A DNA stretch of 64,000 bases from contig OY744608.1 of NCBI GenBank assembly GCA_963556255.1, forward strand, positions 28,123,028-28,187,027, written 5' to 3'. Shown one piece after another: positions 47,701 through 55,120 of this stretch. Each line of letters opens with the position of its first letter. Positions within the stretch are counted from its first letter, which is position 1. The notes under the pieces were generated by a model that did no database searches, was not told where the DNA came from, and worked only from the letters and a program-made list of their open reading frames with translations. Source of the DNA: Allolobophora icterica (lineage: Eukaryota; Annelida; Clitellata; Crassiclitellata; Lumbricidae). The translations under genes were made by a program, and so were the position numbers.

Positions 47701-48949
47701 TGGTGGGCTTTTAGTGGCTGGATCAAGGCTTTTGGATACACCGAGTTCTGTTGCCTCTCTCGTGCCATTCAGAACTACGCTCAACACTCACGTGTTTTAA
47801 TTTCCTTACCCACTGTAGCATACATCTGGTTCTCTGACATATTGGTTCTCTAGTGGATTATGACATTGACTGCTGTTCACTTGAAGTGACCATCGATTGA
47901 TTTTGTTTACATTATGATAATGATACATTACATTCATATATGGTAACGGATATGTAGTTTGACTGAAGAGCCTTTAATAGTAAGAGTATGAATTACCAGC
48001 CAGGAACTAGGTTTTTGTAGATATGCAAAAGTACAGAAGTTGAAGGTGCATATAACGCATGTCACAGATGGAAGAATAGCTAGTTGCCTCCAACACACTC
48101 TGTTTTTTATCTTTCAGCGAAGCAAAGAAAAATCAGAAAGAGACATCTTAACGGATGACTTAGTTAAGTAATAGTTAGTGGTAATATTTGGAGAAGCAGT
48201 CTTACAGGGCTATATAGTTAAGTAATAGTTAGTGGTAACATTTGCTAATACTGAACCTGTTTTCCAGTGATAGTGTAAAGTTGTCGAATGGTTCCAGTTT
48301 CCATGTTCACCGACTCAGCTAGATCGGTCATCACCTGGTCAAATGATCGAGCTGTGCGCTTGTTCAGCAACATTCTAGCCATGTTTCTTGGTCTTGGACC
48401 AGCTCGGATGGTGTAAATCATCCTAGGCTCAATGTAGTTTCGATCAATGTCATTGAAGTCACCAAATGACTTTGCAATTCCTGTCTTGCTCTCGTCCCCA
48501 TTTCGGAAGTTCATTTTCCAGTTCATTGGCTTCGTTATCTTAGAATAATCCATCCGGCGAAACACAGGCGTCGAGGCACAGACATAGGCATACCCATCTT
48601 GCAGCTGGTCGAGGGATCGCACTTGTTCTCCTTTCAAAGTAAATATGTAGCGAACACCCTTATGCAGAACTGAGGGGTCACAGAGGGTTGTCTTGTTCAG
48701 CTCAGCCAGAAGTGAGTCAAATGTTCGAAAGCGTTCAACTGTAATGGCAAGCATGATGCCTTTGAAGAAGGGGTCACCGTTACGAAACAGGCGAACCTTG
48801 CTTGCCTTCATTTGGGCTGCGGCTGTCATCACACTTGGACGGCTTCCCGATGAACTTCGACTGAGCACATGGCTGGCTGCCATTGGTGAAATGGGAGGTG
48901 AAGAGATAACAGACACTGGAGCTGAGTTTTCCAACTCTGTCAATTGCAT
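32537..48949 (-). CDS. DCLK-like: Doublecortin-like pseudokinase gene (14 coding exons)
   Basis: Fourteen minus-strand exons join without breaking phase into 2574 nt (857 residues). Order: N-terminal Ser-rich segment; DCX1 (about 51-132); DCX2 (about 176-258); long Ser/Arg and Ser-Val-Ala-Pro linker (about 263-496); kinase-like domain (about 508-755); short tail. The DCX domains should bind microtubules as in DCX/DCLK/ZYG-8. The kinase part is CAMK-like (HPW end motif, ENEQ tail as in DCLK) but key residues are altered. The Gly loop reads VGRCGYV, HRD is HRN (N632), the metal-binding Asn is S637, and DFG is DFS (654-656). VAFK Lys539, helix-C Glu557 and the DFS Asp654 remain. I infer a catalytically dead or weak pseudokinase with a scaffold role. 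The start is the first Met of exon 1; upstream non-coding exons are likely but not identified. Confidence 0.9.
33455..33650 (-). repeat. tRNA-derived SINE (family 1) in intron 13
   Basis: Reverse-strand relative of the SINE at 924: A-box-like GTGGTGTAGCGGAATG, B box GGTTCGAATC (33574-33584 on the plus strand), then GACCTTGGACAAGTTCCTTACTCACAATTG, parallel to GACCTTGGGCAAGTCCTTCACTCGCAATTG in the first copy. Confidence 0.75.
34254..34361 (-). CDS. DCLK-like: DCLK-like exon 13: C-terminal extension
   Basis: Acceptor CATTTAG|GAGAA, donor CGGT|GTAAGT. Encodes ENEQNNFNLQPTVASNILKL and on to MDKCRRIFAAIIG. It begins with ENE as in the DCLK autoinhibitory tail. Phase 0 both sides. Confidence 0.85.
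34655..35340 (+). repeat. tRNA-derived SINE (family 2) interrupted by a MITE
   Basis: Head with B box GGTTCAAATCC (34709-34719), then CAACTCAGCTATAATGAGTA and GGCCACCCGCCCTCACATGC, continuing after the MITE at 35295 with ATACCCTAGCCTCTCAG. A relative at 42185-42480 reads through uninterrupted (ACTTCATACCCATGCCTGCCTCTCAG), which shows where the MITE landed. Confidence 0.7.
34882..35286. mobile_element. hAT-type MITE, CAGTGGCGTAGCTAGG ends
   Basis: Terminal repeats CAGTGGCGTAGCTAGG and CCTAGCTACGCCACTG are perfect, with an exact duplication CATACTTC (34874-34881 and 35287-35294). The interior has GGGGGCGCCAA motifs at both ends. It lies in intron 12 of the doublecortin gene, inside an older SINE. 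Confidence 0.95.
35485..35565 (-). CDS. DCLK-like: DCLK-like exon 12: end of kinase domain
   Basis: Acceptor TTTTAG|GATCT, donor TGTCT|GTGAGT. Encodes DLIAFMLEEDVTIRSTATDV then LDHPWLS, including the HPW motif that closes CAMK kinase domains. The subdomain XI Arg is present (TIRSTA). Confidence 0.9.
35986..36076 (-). CDS. DCLK-like: DCLK-like exon 11: C-lobe
   Basis: Acceptor CCGCAG|GTCAA, donor AAAG|GTAATG. Encodes STEEELLIRIKSGPLDFPSP then AWDGISDSAK, matching the DCLK pattern VDFPSPYWDNVSDSAK. Confidence 0.9.
37369..37446 (-). CDS. DCLK-like: DCLK-like exon 10: C-lobe
   Basis: Acceptor TTCTAG|GTATA, donor CCGG|GTATGT. Encodes YSTKVDVWSAGVVGYIMLCG, the conserved DxWxxGV segment of the C-lobe. 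A LINE occupies the upstream intron. Confidence 0.9.
37480..39170 (-). mobile_element. CR1/L2-like LINE in intron 9
   Basis: 5'-truncated non-LTR retrotransposon in the same orientation as the host gene. The 511-residue frame at 37533-39068 is the reverse transcriptase: NYRPISNVSFISKLIEKL, AFDTVDHDLLL, GLPQGSVLGPLLY, SYADDLQSY (catalytic YADD), then the C-terminal HTLHWLPLRQRI and WNDLPSFLR. No endonuclease is present. The 3' tail is TGATTGATTGATTG (plus strand 37482-37500). The frame is intact to the truncation, so the copy is fairly young. Its 3' end (GGGAGCGCCTCTGAGTAG) is shared with the family 1 SINE. Confidence 0.92.
39675..39808 (-). CDS. DCLK-like: DCLK-like exon 9: DFS and activation segment
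   Basis: Acceptor CTGTAG|GTTTC, donor AACG|GTGAGC. Encodes HLKLSDFSMAVEI (DFG Gly replaced by Ser) and CGELSYMAPEML, so the APE motif is kept. Confidence 0.9.
40264..40410 (-). CDS. DCLK-like: DCLK-like exon 8: HRN catalytic loop
   Basis: Acceptor TCTTAG|GGCAG, donor TCTG|GTAGAG, 49 codons, phase 0 both sides. Ends NIVHRNIRPESIL where active DCLKs have NIVHRDIKPENLL. The catalytic Asp is Asn (codon at 40285-40287), Lys is Arg and the metal-binding Asn is Ser. Confidence 0.92.
41032..41212 (-). CDS. DCLK-like: DCLK-like exon 7: N-lobe
   Basis: Acceptor TTATCAG|AAAG, donor CTAAG|GTGGAG. Encodes SSVAFKVYNKTKMSKEK with the VAxK lysine (K539), helix-C SELTLMKRMKHQNI (E557) and the hinge FMVLELPK. 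Confidence 0.9.
42185..42480 (+). repeat. tRNA-derived SINE (family 2) in intron 6
   Basis: Same order as the 34.66-kb copy: tRNA-like head, CAAACTCAGCTAGAATGAGTA, GGCTGGCCATCTGCCCTCATATGC, then GGCTAAGAAAACTGAGG. The phrase CCACCCTCATATGCCCAG is repeated three times, a local expansion. A 3' fragment follows at about 42590-42710. Confidence 0.7.
42879..42978 (-). CDS. DCLK-like: DCLK-like exon 6: degenerate glycine loop
   Basis: Acceptor CTTTTAG|ATAAT, donor ACAT|GTGAGT. Encodes LLTKYHVGKAVGRCGYVSLH, aligned to the ITERYKVGRxIGxGxFxVV start of DCLK kinases. The second Gly of GxGxxG is Cys and the spacing is altered. Confidence 0.82.
43377..43553. mobile_element. hAT-type MITE, CAGGCCCGCATTAAGG ends
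   Basis: Ends CAGGCCCGCATTAAGG and CCTTAATGTGGCCCTG. Flanks GTTGCAGT (43369-43376) and GTAGCAGT (43554-43561), 7 of 8. It lies in intron 5 of the doublecortin gene. Confidence 0.8.
43743..43773 (-). CDS. DCLK-like: DCLK-like exon 5: 31-nt microexon
   Basis: Acceptor TTTTCAG|ACTG, donor AAGA|GTGAGT. Encodes TVPSGTRIDK, leading into the kinase domain. Chosen because its phases (0 in, 1 out) link exons 4 and 6; the short length makes it less certain than the others. Confidence 0.7.
43971..44494 (-). CDS. DCLK-like: DCLK-like exon 4: SSSSVAPA repeat linker
   Basis: Acceptor GATGTAG|GTCT, donor AAAG|GTCAGT, 524 nt, phase 1 in and 0 out. Contains 11 tandem 8-residue units of the form SSSSVAPA, followed by STSAELQQKIH and a Pro/Ser segment (SKPPSPAPVHEEPDF) ending SSEKNSK. 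Likely intrinsically disordered. Confidence 0.85.
44167..44437 (-). repeat. 24-bp coding minisatellite
   Basis: Eleven 24-bp units (AGGAGCAACCGAAGAAGAGGAAGC on the plus strand) encode SSSSVAPA with variants SF, Y and L. In-frame repeat number probably varies between individuals (inference). Confidence 0.9.
44765..45000 (-). mobile_element. CR1/L2-like LINE 3' fragment in intron 3
   Basis: ACAATACAATACAATACAAC tail (minus TTGTA units), TTTATAGCGCGCTTCAACAAGACAAG, then GTGTTGCGCTACACTTC, matching the 18.9-kb LINE (ACAAGTCTTGCACGAGAGCGCATTGCGCTACATTCC). 3' end only. Confidence 0.65.
46137..46280 (-). CDS. DCLK-like: DCLK-like exon 3: Ser/Arg linker
   Basis: Acceptor AATGTAG|AAACC, donor CAA|GTAAGA. 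Encodes a basic Ser-rich linker (RRGKSKSQSRSPDG) like the phosphorylated linker of DCLKs. Phases 1 in and 1 out are consistent with both neighbours. Confidence 0.85.
47013..47109 (-). CDS. DCLK-like: DCLK-like exon 2: end of DCX2
   Basis: Acceptor TTTAG|GTCC, donor TTG|GTAGGT. Encodes VLSLRDFFQDDSIFVAFGSE then KFSLSELKLNDV, the DCX2 ending (compare FFGDDDxFIACGPEKF in DCLK). Phase 0 in, phase 1 out. Confidence 0.9.
47440..47830 (+). mobile_element. Old CR1/L2-like LINE remnant in intron 1
   Basis: Broken plus-strand frames carry the C-terminal LINE pattern (YWLP... QIQFQICF early; ASLVPFRTTLNTHVF at the end). It is heavily decayed and in the opposite orientation to the gene. Confidence 0.45.
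48257..48949 (-). CDS. DCLK-like: DCLK-like exon 1: DCX1 and most of DCX2
   Basis: 231 codons from ATG to the donor AAACAG|GTTCAG. DCX1 begins KVRLFRNGDPFFKG and ends YVCAS. DCX2 begins MIYTIRAGPRPRNMAR and is cut after TITGKQ, the usual position in this family. Phase 0 out. A near-identical duplicate of its last part lies at 54721-54965. Confidence 0.92.
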
Positions 48950-49027
48950 GCGAGCAAATGTTGTATGGGCAAGATTCCAGTAGCATACAATTCACATCTA
49001 AACTTGACATAAATACCATTTCACTAG

Positions 49028-50183
49028 TCACCTTGTCACCTTGTCACCTTGTGCTGTCAGCTCGTGAAGCTCTAGCGATCGTCCTGGTGAACACACTCCA
49101 CCGTCTCCTATTCGATGACAAGTCTCTCAATTCCGCCAAATTCATGCCAGTTACATCTTGTATCTCATCCATCCATCTCCTCCTTGGGCGACCCAGTCTT
49201 CTCCTCCCCTCACCGCACGCCAGCATCATTTCCTTCTCCAGACCATCAGATCGCATAACATGTCCAAAGAACCTTAGCTTCATTCTTGTCGCAGTTTGTT
49301 TTAACGACTCTTCATTCTCAACTCCAATCTCCTCTCGTATTGATTCGTTCGTTCTTTTCTCAGTCCAAGATATTCTCAGCATCTTCCTCCATATCCACAT
49401 TTCACAAGCGTTAACCTTATTTTCCATGTTCTTTGTCATTGTCCACGTCTCGCAACCGTACAGTACCGTAGGAAAGATTAGTGCTCTCACGAGCCTTTTT
49501 TTGGTTTCTATGCTCACATGTTTGTCTTTCCATATCTTTTCCAGTCCGGTCATTGCAGCTTTCCCTATAGCAATCCTTCGTTTTATTTCTGGATCACACT
49601 TTCCCTCCTTTCCAACCAGTGATCCTAGGAATGTGAAGCTTTCTACCACCTCTATTTCCTCTCCGTCTATCTCAAAACTATCCCAATCTGCTGTTGTCAT
49701 GACCTTTGTCTTCTTTATGTTGAAGTATAAACCAGCTTTTTCACTTTCTCTCCTGACCCTTCTTATCAGTTCTGCCAGATCCTCTTTTCTTTTTGCCATT
49801 AATGTTGTGTCATCTGCGTATCTAAGGTTATTCAGTGTCTTTCCAGCAATTTTTACTCCCTCAATTGCCCCCTCCAGTTCTGCCTTTCTCATTATTCTTT
49901 CAGCATATAGATTAAACAGGAATGGAGACAAGATGCATCCCTGCCTCACTCCTTTCTTGATTCTGAAATTGTCAGTGTCTCCGTATTCTGTTCTTATCAC
50001 CGCTATCTGGTCTTCATATAAACCCTTTAGTAACATTATCAGGTGTTTCAGAATTCCCATTTCAAGCAGGGTTTTCCACATTAAATCATGGTTAATGCAG
50101 TCGAATGCCTTGCTATAGTCAATGAAACAGATGTGAACCTCCTGTCCATACTCCCTTTGTCTCTCCATTATCCACCTCATGTT
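49028..50183 (-). mobile_element. RTE-clade LINE, copy A (5'-truncated)
   Basis: 378-residue frame (stop at 49044) covering the 3' half of reverse transcriptase and the C terminus: DYSKAFDCINHDLMW, GVRQGCILSPFLFNL, LRYADDTTLMAK, WRKMLRISWTEKRT, RRRWSVFTRTIARA. It ends in an AAGGTGAC tandem tail (minus strand), as RTE elements do. By eye I noticed only four differences from copy C over this length. It starts 79 bp upstream of the doublecortin start codon. Confidence 0.93.
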
Positions 50184-50189
50184 AGAACA

Positions 50190-51415
50190 TTAAAAATTTA
50201 CGTAGCCTAAATATGTCACAAATAAATTTATTTACCAAACGCTGGCAATGGGCCAATAATATATAGCAGTATTTTATTACTTTCATGGATTATACTCAGT
50301 TTGGTATTTGATCAGGAATGAATGTACCTGCGGATTCACAGGTTAACATTTTTATTTTGTTGTCGCATTTCAAAATATCCGTTCTAAAACTGTTGGCGGT
50401 TAGGGCCAAATACTATTAACACGGACCACCTTATAGGGCTACATCTAGGTGAAACTCTTGCTCCAAAAGTTCATATCGGAATGAGGTATCGGTTAAGACA
50501 CAAAGCACCCTTGAAAATAAACAATTGATGTAATTGCAATTTTTAAAAGCAAATGTCTAAAATCATTGGCGCGAAGGGCTTTGCTCCGATGACTCTTAAA
50601 ACTAAGCCTTTGTGATTGAACATCATAAATTTCTACTCCCAAAGTTTACAAATCAAATCATGGCTTCGACACTCGACATCCATTTTCTCCGCTCGATCGT
50701 TACGATAAAAAAAAATGTCCACTTCAGTTTTGCGGCAACCGCGTTTGACATTTTTTGCAAGCAAATAACTCCTCCATCTGCTGGTTCGGATGACCAGTAT
50801 CACTCGTCTTTCAGACAAAGTAATGGTTTTTGCGGATCAATCAAAGTGCTTACCGTATTTCTCGATTGGTTTCAAAACATAAATAAGATTAAAGATTAAC
50901 TGGAAATCCGCTCAACCCGCCCGTGTCTTGAAGCGATTTTAAACCTCACTGAATTTCGGGTAACGACTCAGTTTTCATAGCTGCGTATGACGTCATCTTG
51001 AACACATTACATCATCGAAGAAATAGACCTATATCATTATTAGTAACTTCTATTGTATTGCGCCGACGTCTGATGCACAAAGCCTTAATCGATGGAAGAC
51101 CAAAACAAATTATTAGGCGTAATCAGGTCAATATCCAAATCAGTCCGCGTCATCTAATCTAAGGAGTCAGGACGTCTATAGAACCACTTTCATGATGCTC
51201 AACTTTTTAGGGCATTAGTCGATGGTTCAACGTGGTTGTTAATCAAAATCGTCGTTCAAGTCAAATTCCAGGATGAGTCGGGTCGAAAGCCGAGAAGTAG
51301 GCCTACGTAACAGCTTACGGAGGAGCGAGTCCAGGATAAGATAAGCTTTTAGTTAGAGATAATCCCAATTAACGCGTGGGGAGTAAATTTAAATCCATTG
51401 TCTGTGAAATAATAA
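50190..51415. other. Intergenic, no gene seen
   Basis: Upstream of the doublecortin gene. It may contain promoter or non-coding exons, but no specific site can be supported. Confidence 0.45.
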
Positions 51416-51425
51416 TACCGGTATA

Positions 51426-51641
51426 CATAGGCGTAATTTGTGGGGGGTACGAGGGGTACCCGTACCCCCCCCCCCCACTTTTTGGACTGGGGGTACTGTA
51501 CCCCCCACTTTTTGAACAATTCCAATCAATTTTTTATTATTGTGCCTTCCCAGAGATCGCAGTCTAGCCTAAGCCTTGCGTCGTGCTTGTAAGAAATTGG
51601 TACCCCCCACTTTTCAGACCAAAGTTACGCCGCGGCCTCTG
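51426..51641. mobile_element. hAT-type MITE, CATAGGCGTAA family, copy 2
   Basis: Exact duplication CCGGTATA (51418-51425 and 51642-51649). It starts CATAGGCGTAATTTGTGGGG and ends AAAGTTACGCC...CCTCTG. It is less than half the length of the 7121 copy, lacking the internal duplication. Confidence 0.88.
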
Positions 51642-51654
51642 CCGGTATAGATTA

Positions 51655-52700
51655 GTGTATCAGGGCCTGTGTGAATAAGCACATCGTCTATAATCTATAG
51701 GCCTATAGAATCATAAAATCCTGTAAGTGTGGTACCATCCTTGATTTTAAAAGGATCGAGAGATGAGCCTATTAAATACCTTTTAGCGTAACTGCTGCGG
51801 GAGCAACTTTGGACGATGTAGGCCTAGTCGATTTTACATGTCACACTGCAGATCTGAGTTACAATTTGAGTTAACAATTTGATAAGTTATATGCAGGAAG
51901 CAATTAAGTGCGAATCCAGTGATTAGTTCAAGTAAATTAAGGGCTGCCCACTGAAAGGGCAAAGGAACATTCGGCTATCATCTATTGTTGCAAAAGGATA
52001 TAAAATAGGCTAAGAAAATAGGAAATATGAAACAAATAGGCCTAAATCACGCAAAATGGACAGTGAAAGGGTGTCCAGAAAATGTAGAAGACAGAAAAGG
52101 TCCTCACTGTAAAGTCCTCGGAAGTTCAACAACAAAAACCCCTCTGCCACGAAAAAAAATTGCCCGATAAAAAATTGCCTCCTCTTTCAACTTCGGCCAG
52201 TGACAGGAAGCATCTGAAGAAGGTGAATGTGTAGAGATTGCGATCGAAATAGCCCTTGAAGACCTAATTCTGAATTAAGGATGAGACCATGAGAGGTCAG
52301 GGTTTGCCATAGTTTATTTGCATGTGACAAAATTCACGTGACTGTTAACTATTTTCCATTGTGTGGTGCTACACTGTGTATCTTGACACCCAACTTTCCA
52401 TACCTTACTTTCCATACCTGCCTAGTGCCTACATGTGTACAAGTACCTATCAACCTATCTAAGTATGTACATCCATACATACATTGTATATGGGTAGGAA
52501 TAGAAAAAATATGAGGATGCATGCAAGGTGATGGAGGGAGAGGGATCCAAGGAATTAGCAAGTGTGAATAAAGTCTATATCTTGTGAGGGACTTTACAAC
52601 GATACTGAAATTATCAAATTAGTTCTTCCTATGTCACTTTAACAGGTGCTTTTATTTTACGAAAGACAAATGAAATTTGTTTTATTACAAGCTGAGATTC
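51655..52700. other. Intergenic, no gene seen
   Basis: No supported frame or repeat. Several TAGGCCTA words occur. Confidence 0.5.
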
Positions 52701-52706
52701 TGAGTA

Positions 52707-52768
52707 TTCAGCTGTTGAGGGCATGTAGCCTAGACTGATGCATAGGCTACATGCCCTCAACAGCTGAA
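52707..52768. repeat. 25-bp perfect inverted repeat
   Basis: TTCAGCTGTTGAGGGCATGT... at 52707-52731 is perfectly complementary to 52744-52768, with a 12-base loop. It lies just outside the adjacent MITE. Confidence 0.9.
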
Positions 52769-52782
52769 ATAATAGCTCAGCT

Positions 52783-52959
52783 CAGGGGCGTCTACACTAT
52801 AGAAACCTTGGAGCAAATGCTCCATCCAAGAAATAGGGGGGGGAGATCTGTTAGTGTGTGTGCCACCATTTTAGGGGGAAGGAACGGGAAGGGGGTAGAA
52901 GAGGGGGAAAAGGGACGTTGCTCCAATGACTTAGGGGGGATAGATGGCGGACACCCCTG
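52783..52959. mobile_element. hAT-type MITE, CAGGGGCGTC ends
   Basis: CAGGGGCGTCTACACTATAG at the left and GCGGACACCCCTG at the right. Flanks GCTCAGCT (52775-52782) and TCTCAGCT (52960-52967), 7 of 8. Reference copy for the fragments at 25500 and 26669. Confidence 0.85.
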
Positions 52960-52969
52960 TCTCAGCTTG

Positions 52970-53415
52970 TAATGAAACTATCCAAATTTCAACAATTATT
53001 TTTGCCAGGACAGAATGCATGCATGCATAAATTGCATATAAGCTGCTTAACATGCCTTTGACTTTAGTGAACAGCAGAAGAACTAAATCATTGATTATTA
53101 CAGAGATTACAAGTTTTTGGTTTTAAATTCTCCTGAAACTCCAGTATTTTGTGGATCTGGGGACTTCATCACTATCACATCCAATGTGCCAACTGGCAAG
53201 TCTTTTTTTACACCAGCCAAACCCTGCATCAAGGCCTCATGAAAATGTGTGAAAGAATGTTTAATTACCTGAAGTGCAACAACACTAGATGTCTAGTTTG
53301 ACATTGCATCTGGCACTGCAAAAATGGATTGTTCTAGAAAGTAGTGTTATTTGAACATTTTGAGTTACACACAATGGTTTAGAACTATTGAATGTCATAC
53401 ACAACAATGACAAAA
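52970..53415. other. Intergenic, no gene seen
   Basis: Nothing recognisable. Confidence 0.5.
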
Positions 53416-53416
53416 T

Positions 53417-53995
53417 GTGTTGCATAACTTGTACAAATTGAATGTCCTGGTTTTAGTCTTAATCTCTGCTATTTCCAAGTTTCTCATCATCTTACTATTG
53501 CAACTTGTAGGACTCCCGAAAGTCTGTCTTTCTGCCCTTCAATCGGTACTTAACACGGCTGCTCATCATTCTCGGTTCTCCTCCATCTCTACTTATGAGA
53601 CTAATGTCTTGCATTGGCTTCCTATCCACTTGTAAGTTTCTAAGGCGCAGCAGGGCTTGGCTCCAGCATACCTTTGTGACCTCTCTCTGCTTCTTACCCC
53701 TATACTCTTGAATCGGCTTGATCTGTCTATTCCTCGGGTGAGGTCTGCTCTGGCTCAGACTCGCTCCTTCACTGTAACAGGACCATCCCTATGTAACTTC
53801 CTTCCCTTGATACTGAAAAGAACCCAACTTGCTGGGTTCTGCTCTCTTTGTTGTTCATAGTCTTTTTGTAAAATAGAACTTGTAAGTTGGTCTTTCCTGT
53901 TTCTGTGAGGCTCACACGCTGAGAGCACCTCTGAATAGTTCACACTGTGAGAGGCGCTTTATAAATTTCCAGATACCATACCATACCACACCATC
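53417..53995 (+). mobile_element. CR1/L2-like LINE 3' fragment
   Basis: Plus-strand broken frames read QLVGLPKVCLSALQSVLNTA, then NVLHWLPIHL and RSFTVTGPSLCNFLPL, the C-terminal RT end. The 3' end GAGCACCTCTGAATAG...GAGAGGCGCTTTATAAATTT is the same type as the 37.5-kb LINE, followed by an ATACC tail. Frameshifts and stops show decay. Confidence 0.72.
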
Positions 53996-53999
53996 TTAA

Positions 54000-54615
54000 T
54001 ACTAACAGTTGTTCACTCTCCTCTTGACATACCAAAATGTGTGGTTCTGGTATGCTTGATTACATGAATGACTTGCAAAATACTTTAAAAGTATTCTGAA
54101 TATACAAAATAAACTACTGAGGAAAAATAAACAAAATAAAATAAATAAAATACAAAATAAGATATTTTAGAATTGAAATACTACTCTGAAAATATGTTTT
54201 CAAAGTGCTTTCTATTCTTGCACATAATTTTATTCCGTTGACATATACGTTGGCTTCAGTACTTTAGTGATTAAATAGGCAGTTCACTACGTTTAAGTTT
54301 GTACTGTCTGTTTTGTTTAAGGCTTATTTCAGGACATATCACTATGTCGCCATCTAAGTGAGATTTATGCTGTGATGTATTGACATTTTACTGTTGACAG
54401 TTACAACATACATGTAGACATTTGTACTGTCTAGAAGTAGTTCTGAACTTTGTTTCATTAAGCTGTGTATACCTTGTCATGTATTTTAATAGGTGTATGA
54501 ATTGCTATTTTCTATTCTCTAGTACACTATTTAGTATTACTCAAATTCTGTTACCACAGATCACAGGTTCAAAACTCATGCCACTTGCATCATTTGGAGA
54601 AGCAAAGTCTTACAA
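54000..54615. other. Intergenic, no gene seen
   Basis: AT-rich, no supported feature. Confidence 0.5.
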
Positions 54616-54629
54616 GGTTATTTAGTTAA

Positions 54630-54965
54630 GTAATAGTTAATGGTAACATTTGGAGAACCAAAGTCTTACAGGGCTATATAGTTAAGTAATAGTTAGTGGT
54701 AACATTTGCTAATACTGAACCTGTTTTCCAGTGATAGTGTAAAGTTGTCGAATGGTTCCAGTTTCCATGTTCACCGACTCAGCTAGATCAGTCATCACCT
54801 GGTCAAATGATCGAGCTGTGCGCTTGTTCAGCAACATTCTAGCCATGTTTCTTGGTCTTGGACCAGCTCGGATGGTGTAAATCATCCTAGGCTCAATGTA
54901 GTTTCGATCAATGTCATTGAAGTCACCAAATGACTTTGCAATTCCTGTCTTGCTCTCATCCCCAT
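54630..54965 (-). pseudogene. Duplicated fragment of DCLK-like exon 1 and intron
   Basis: Near-identical to 48165-48501. It contains the DCX2 part of exon 1 (from GDESKTGIAK to the TITGKQ donor at 54721) plus about 90 bp of the adjoining intron. By eye, two base differences occur in the exon part. It breaks off into a CT microsatellite where the exon should continue, so DCX1 and the start codon are missing. It is either a recent segmental duplication or an unmerged haplotype/assembly duplicate. Confidence 0.85.
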
Positions 54966-55113
<148 letters not shown>

Positions 55114-55120
55114 GCTGCAA

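Noticed and set aside
48958..50118. 386-residue plus-strand frame (and 364 residues at 58384-59478)
   Set aside because: Antisense shadow of the RTE reverse transcriptase, repeated at both LINE copies.
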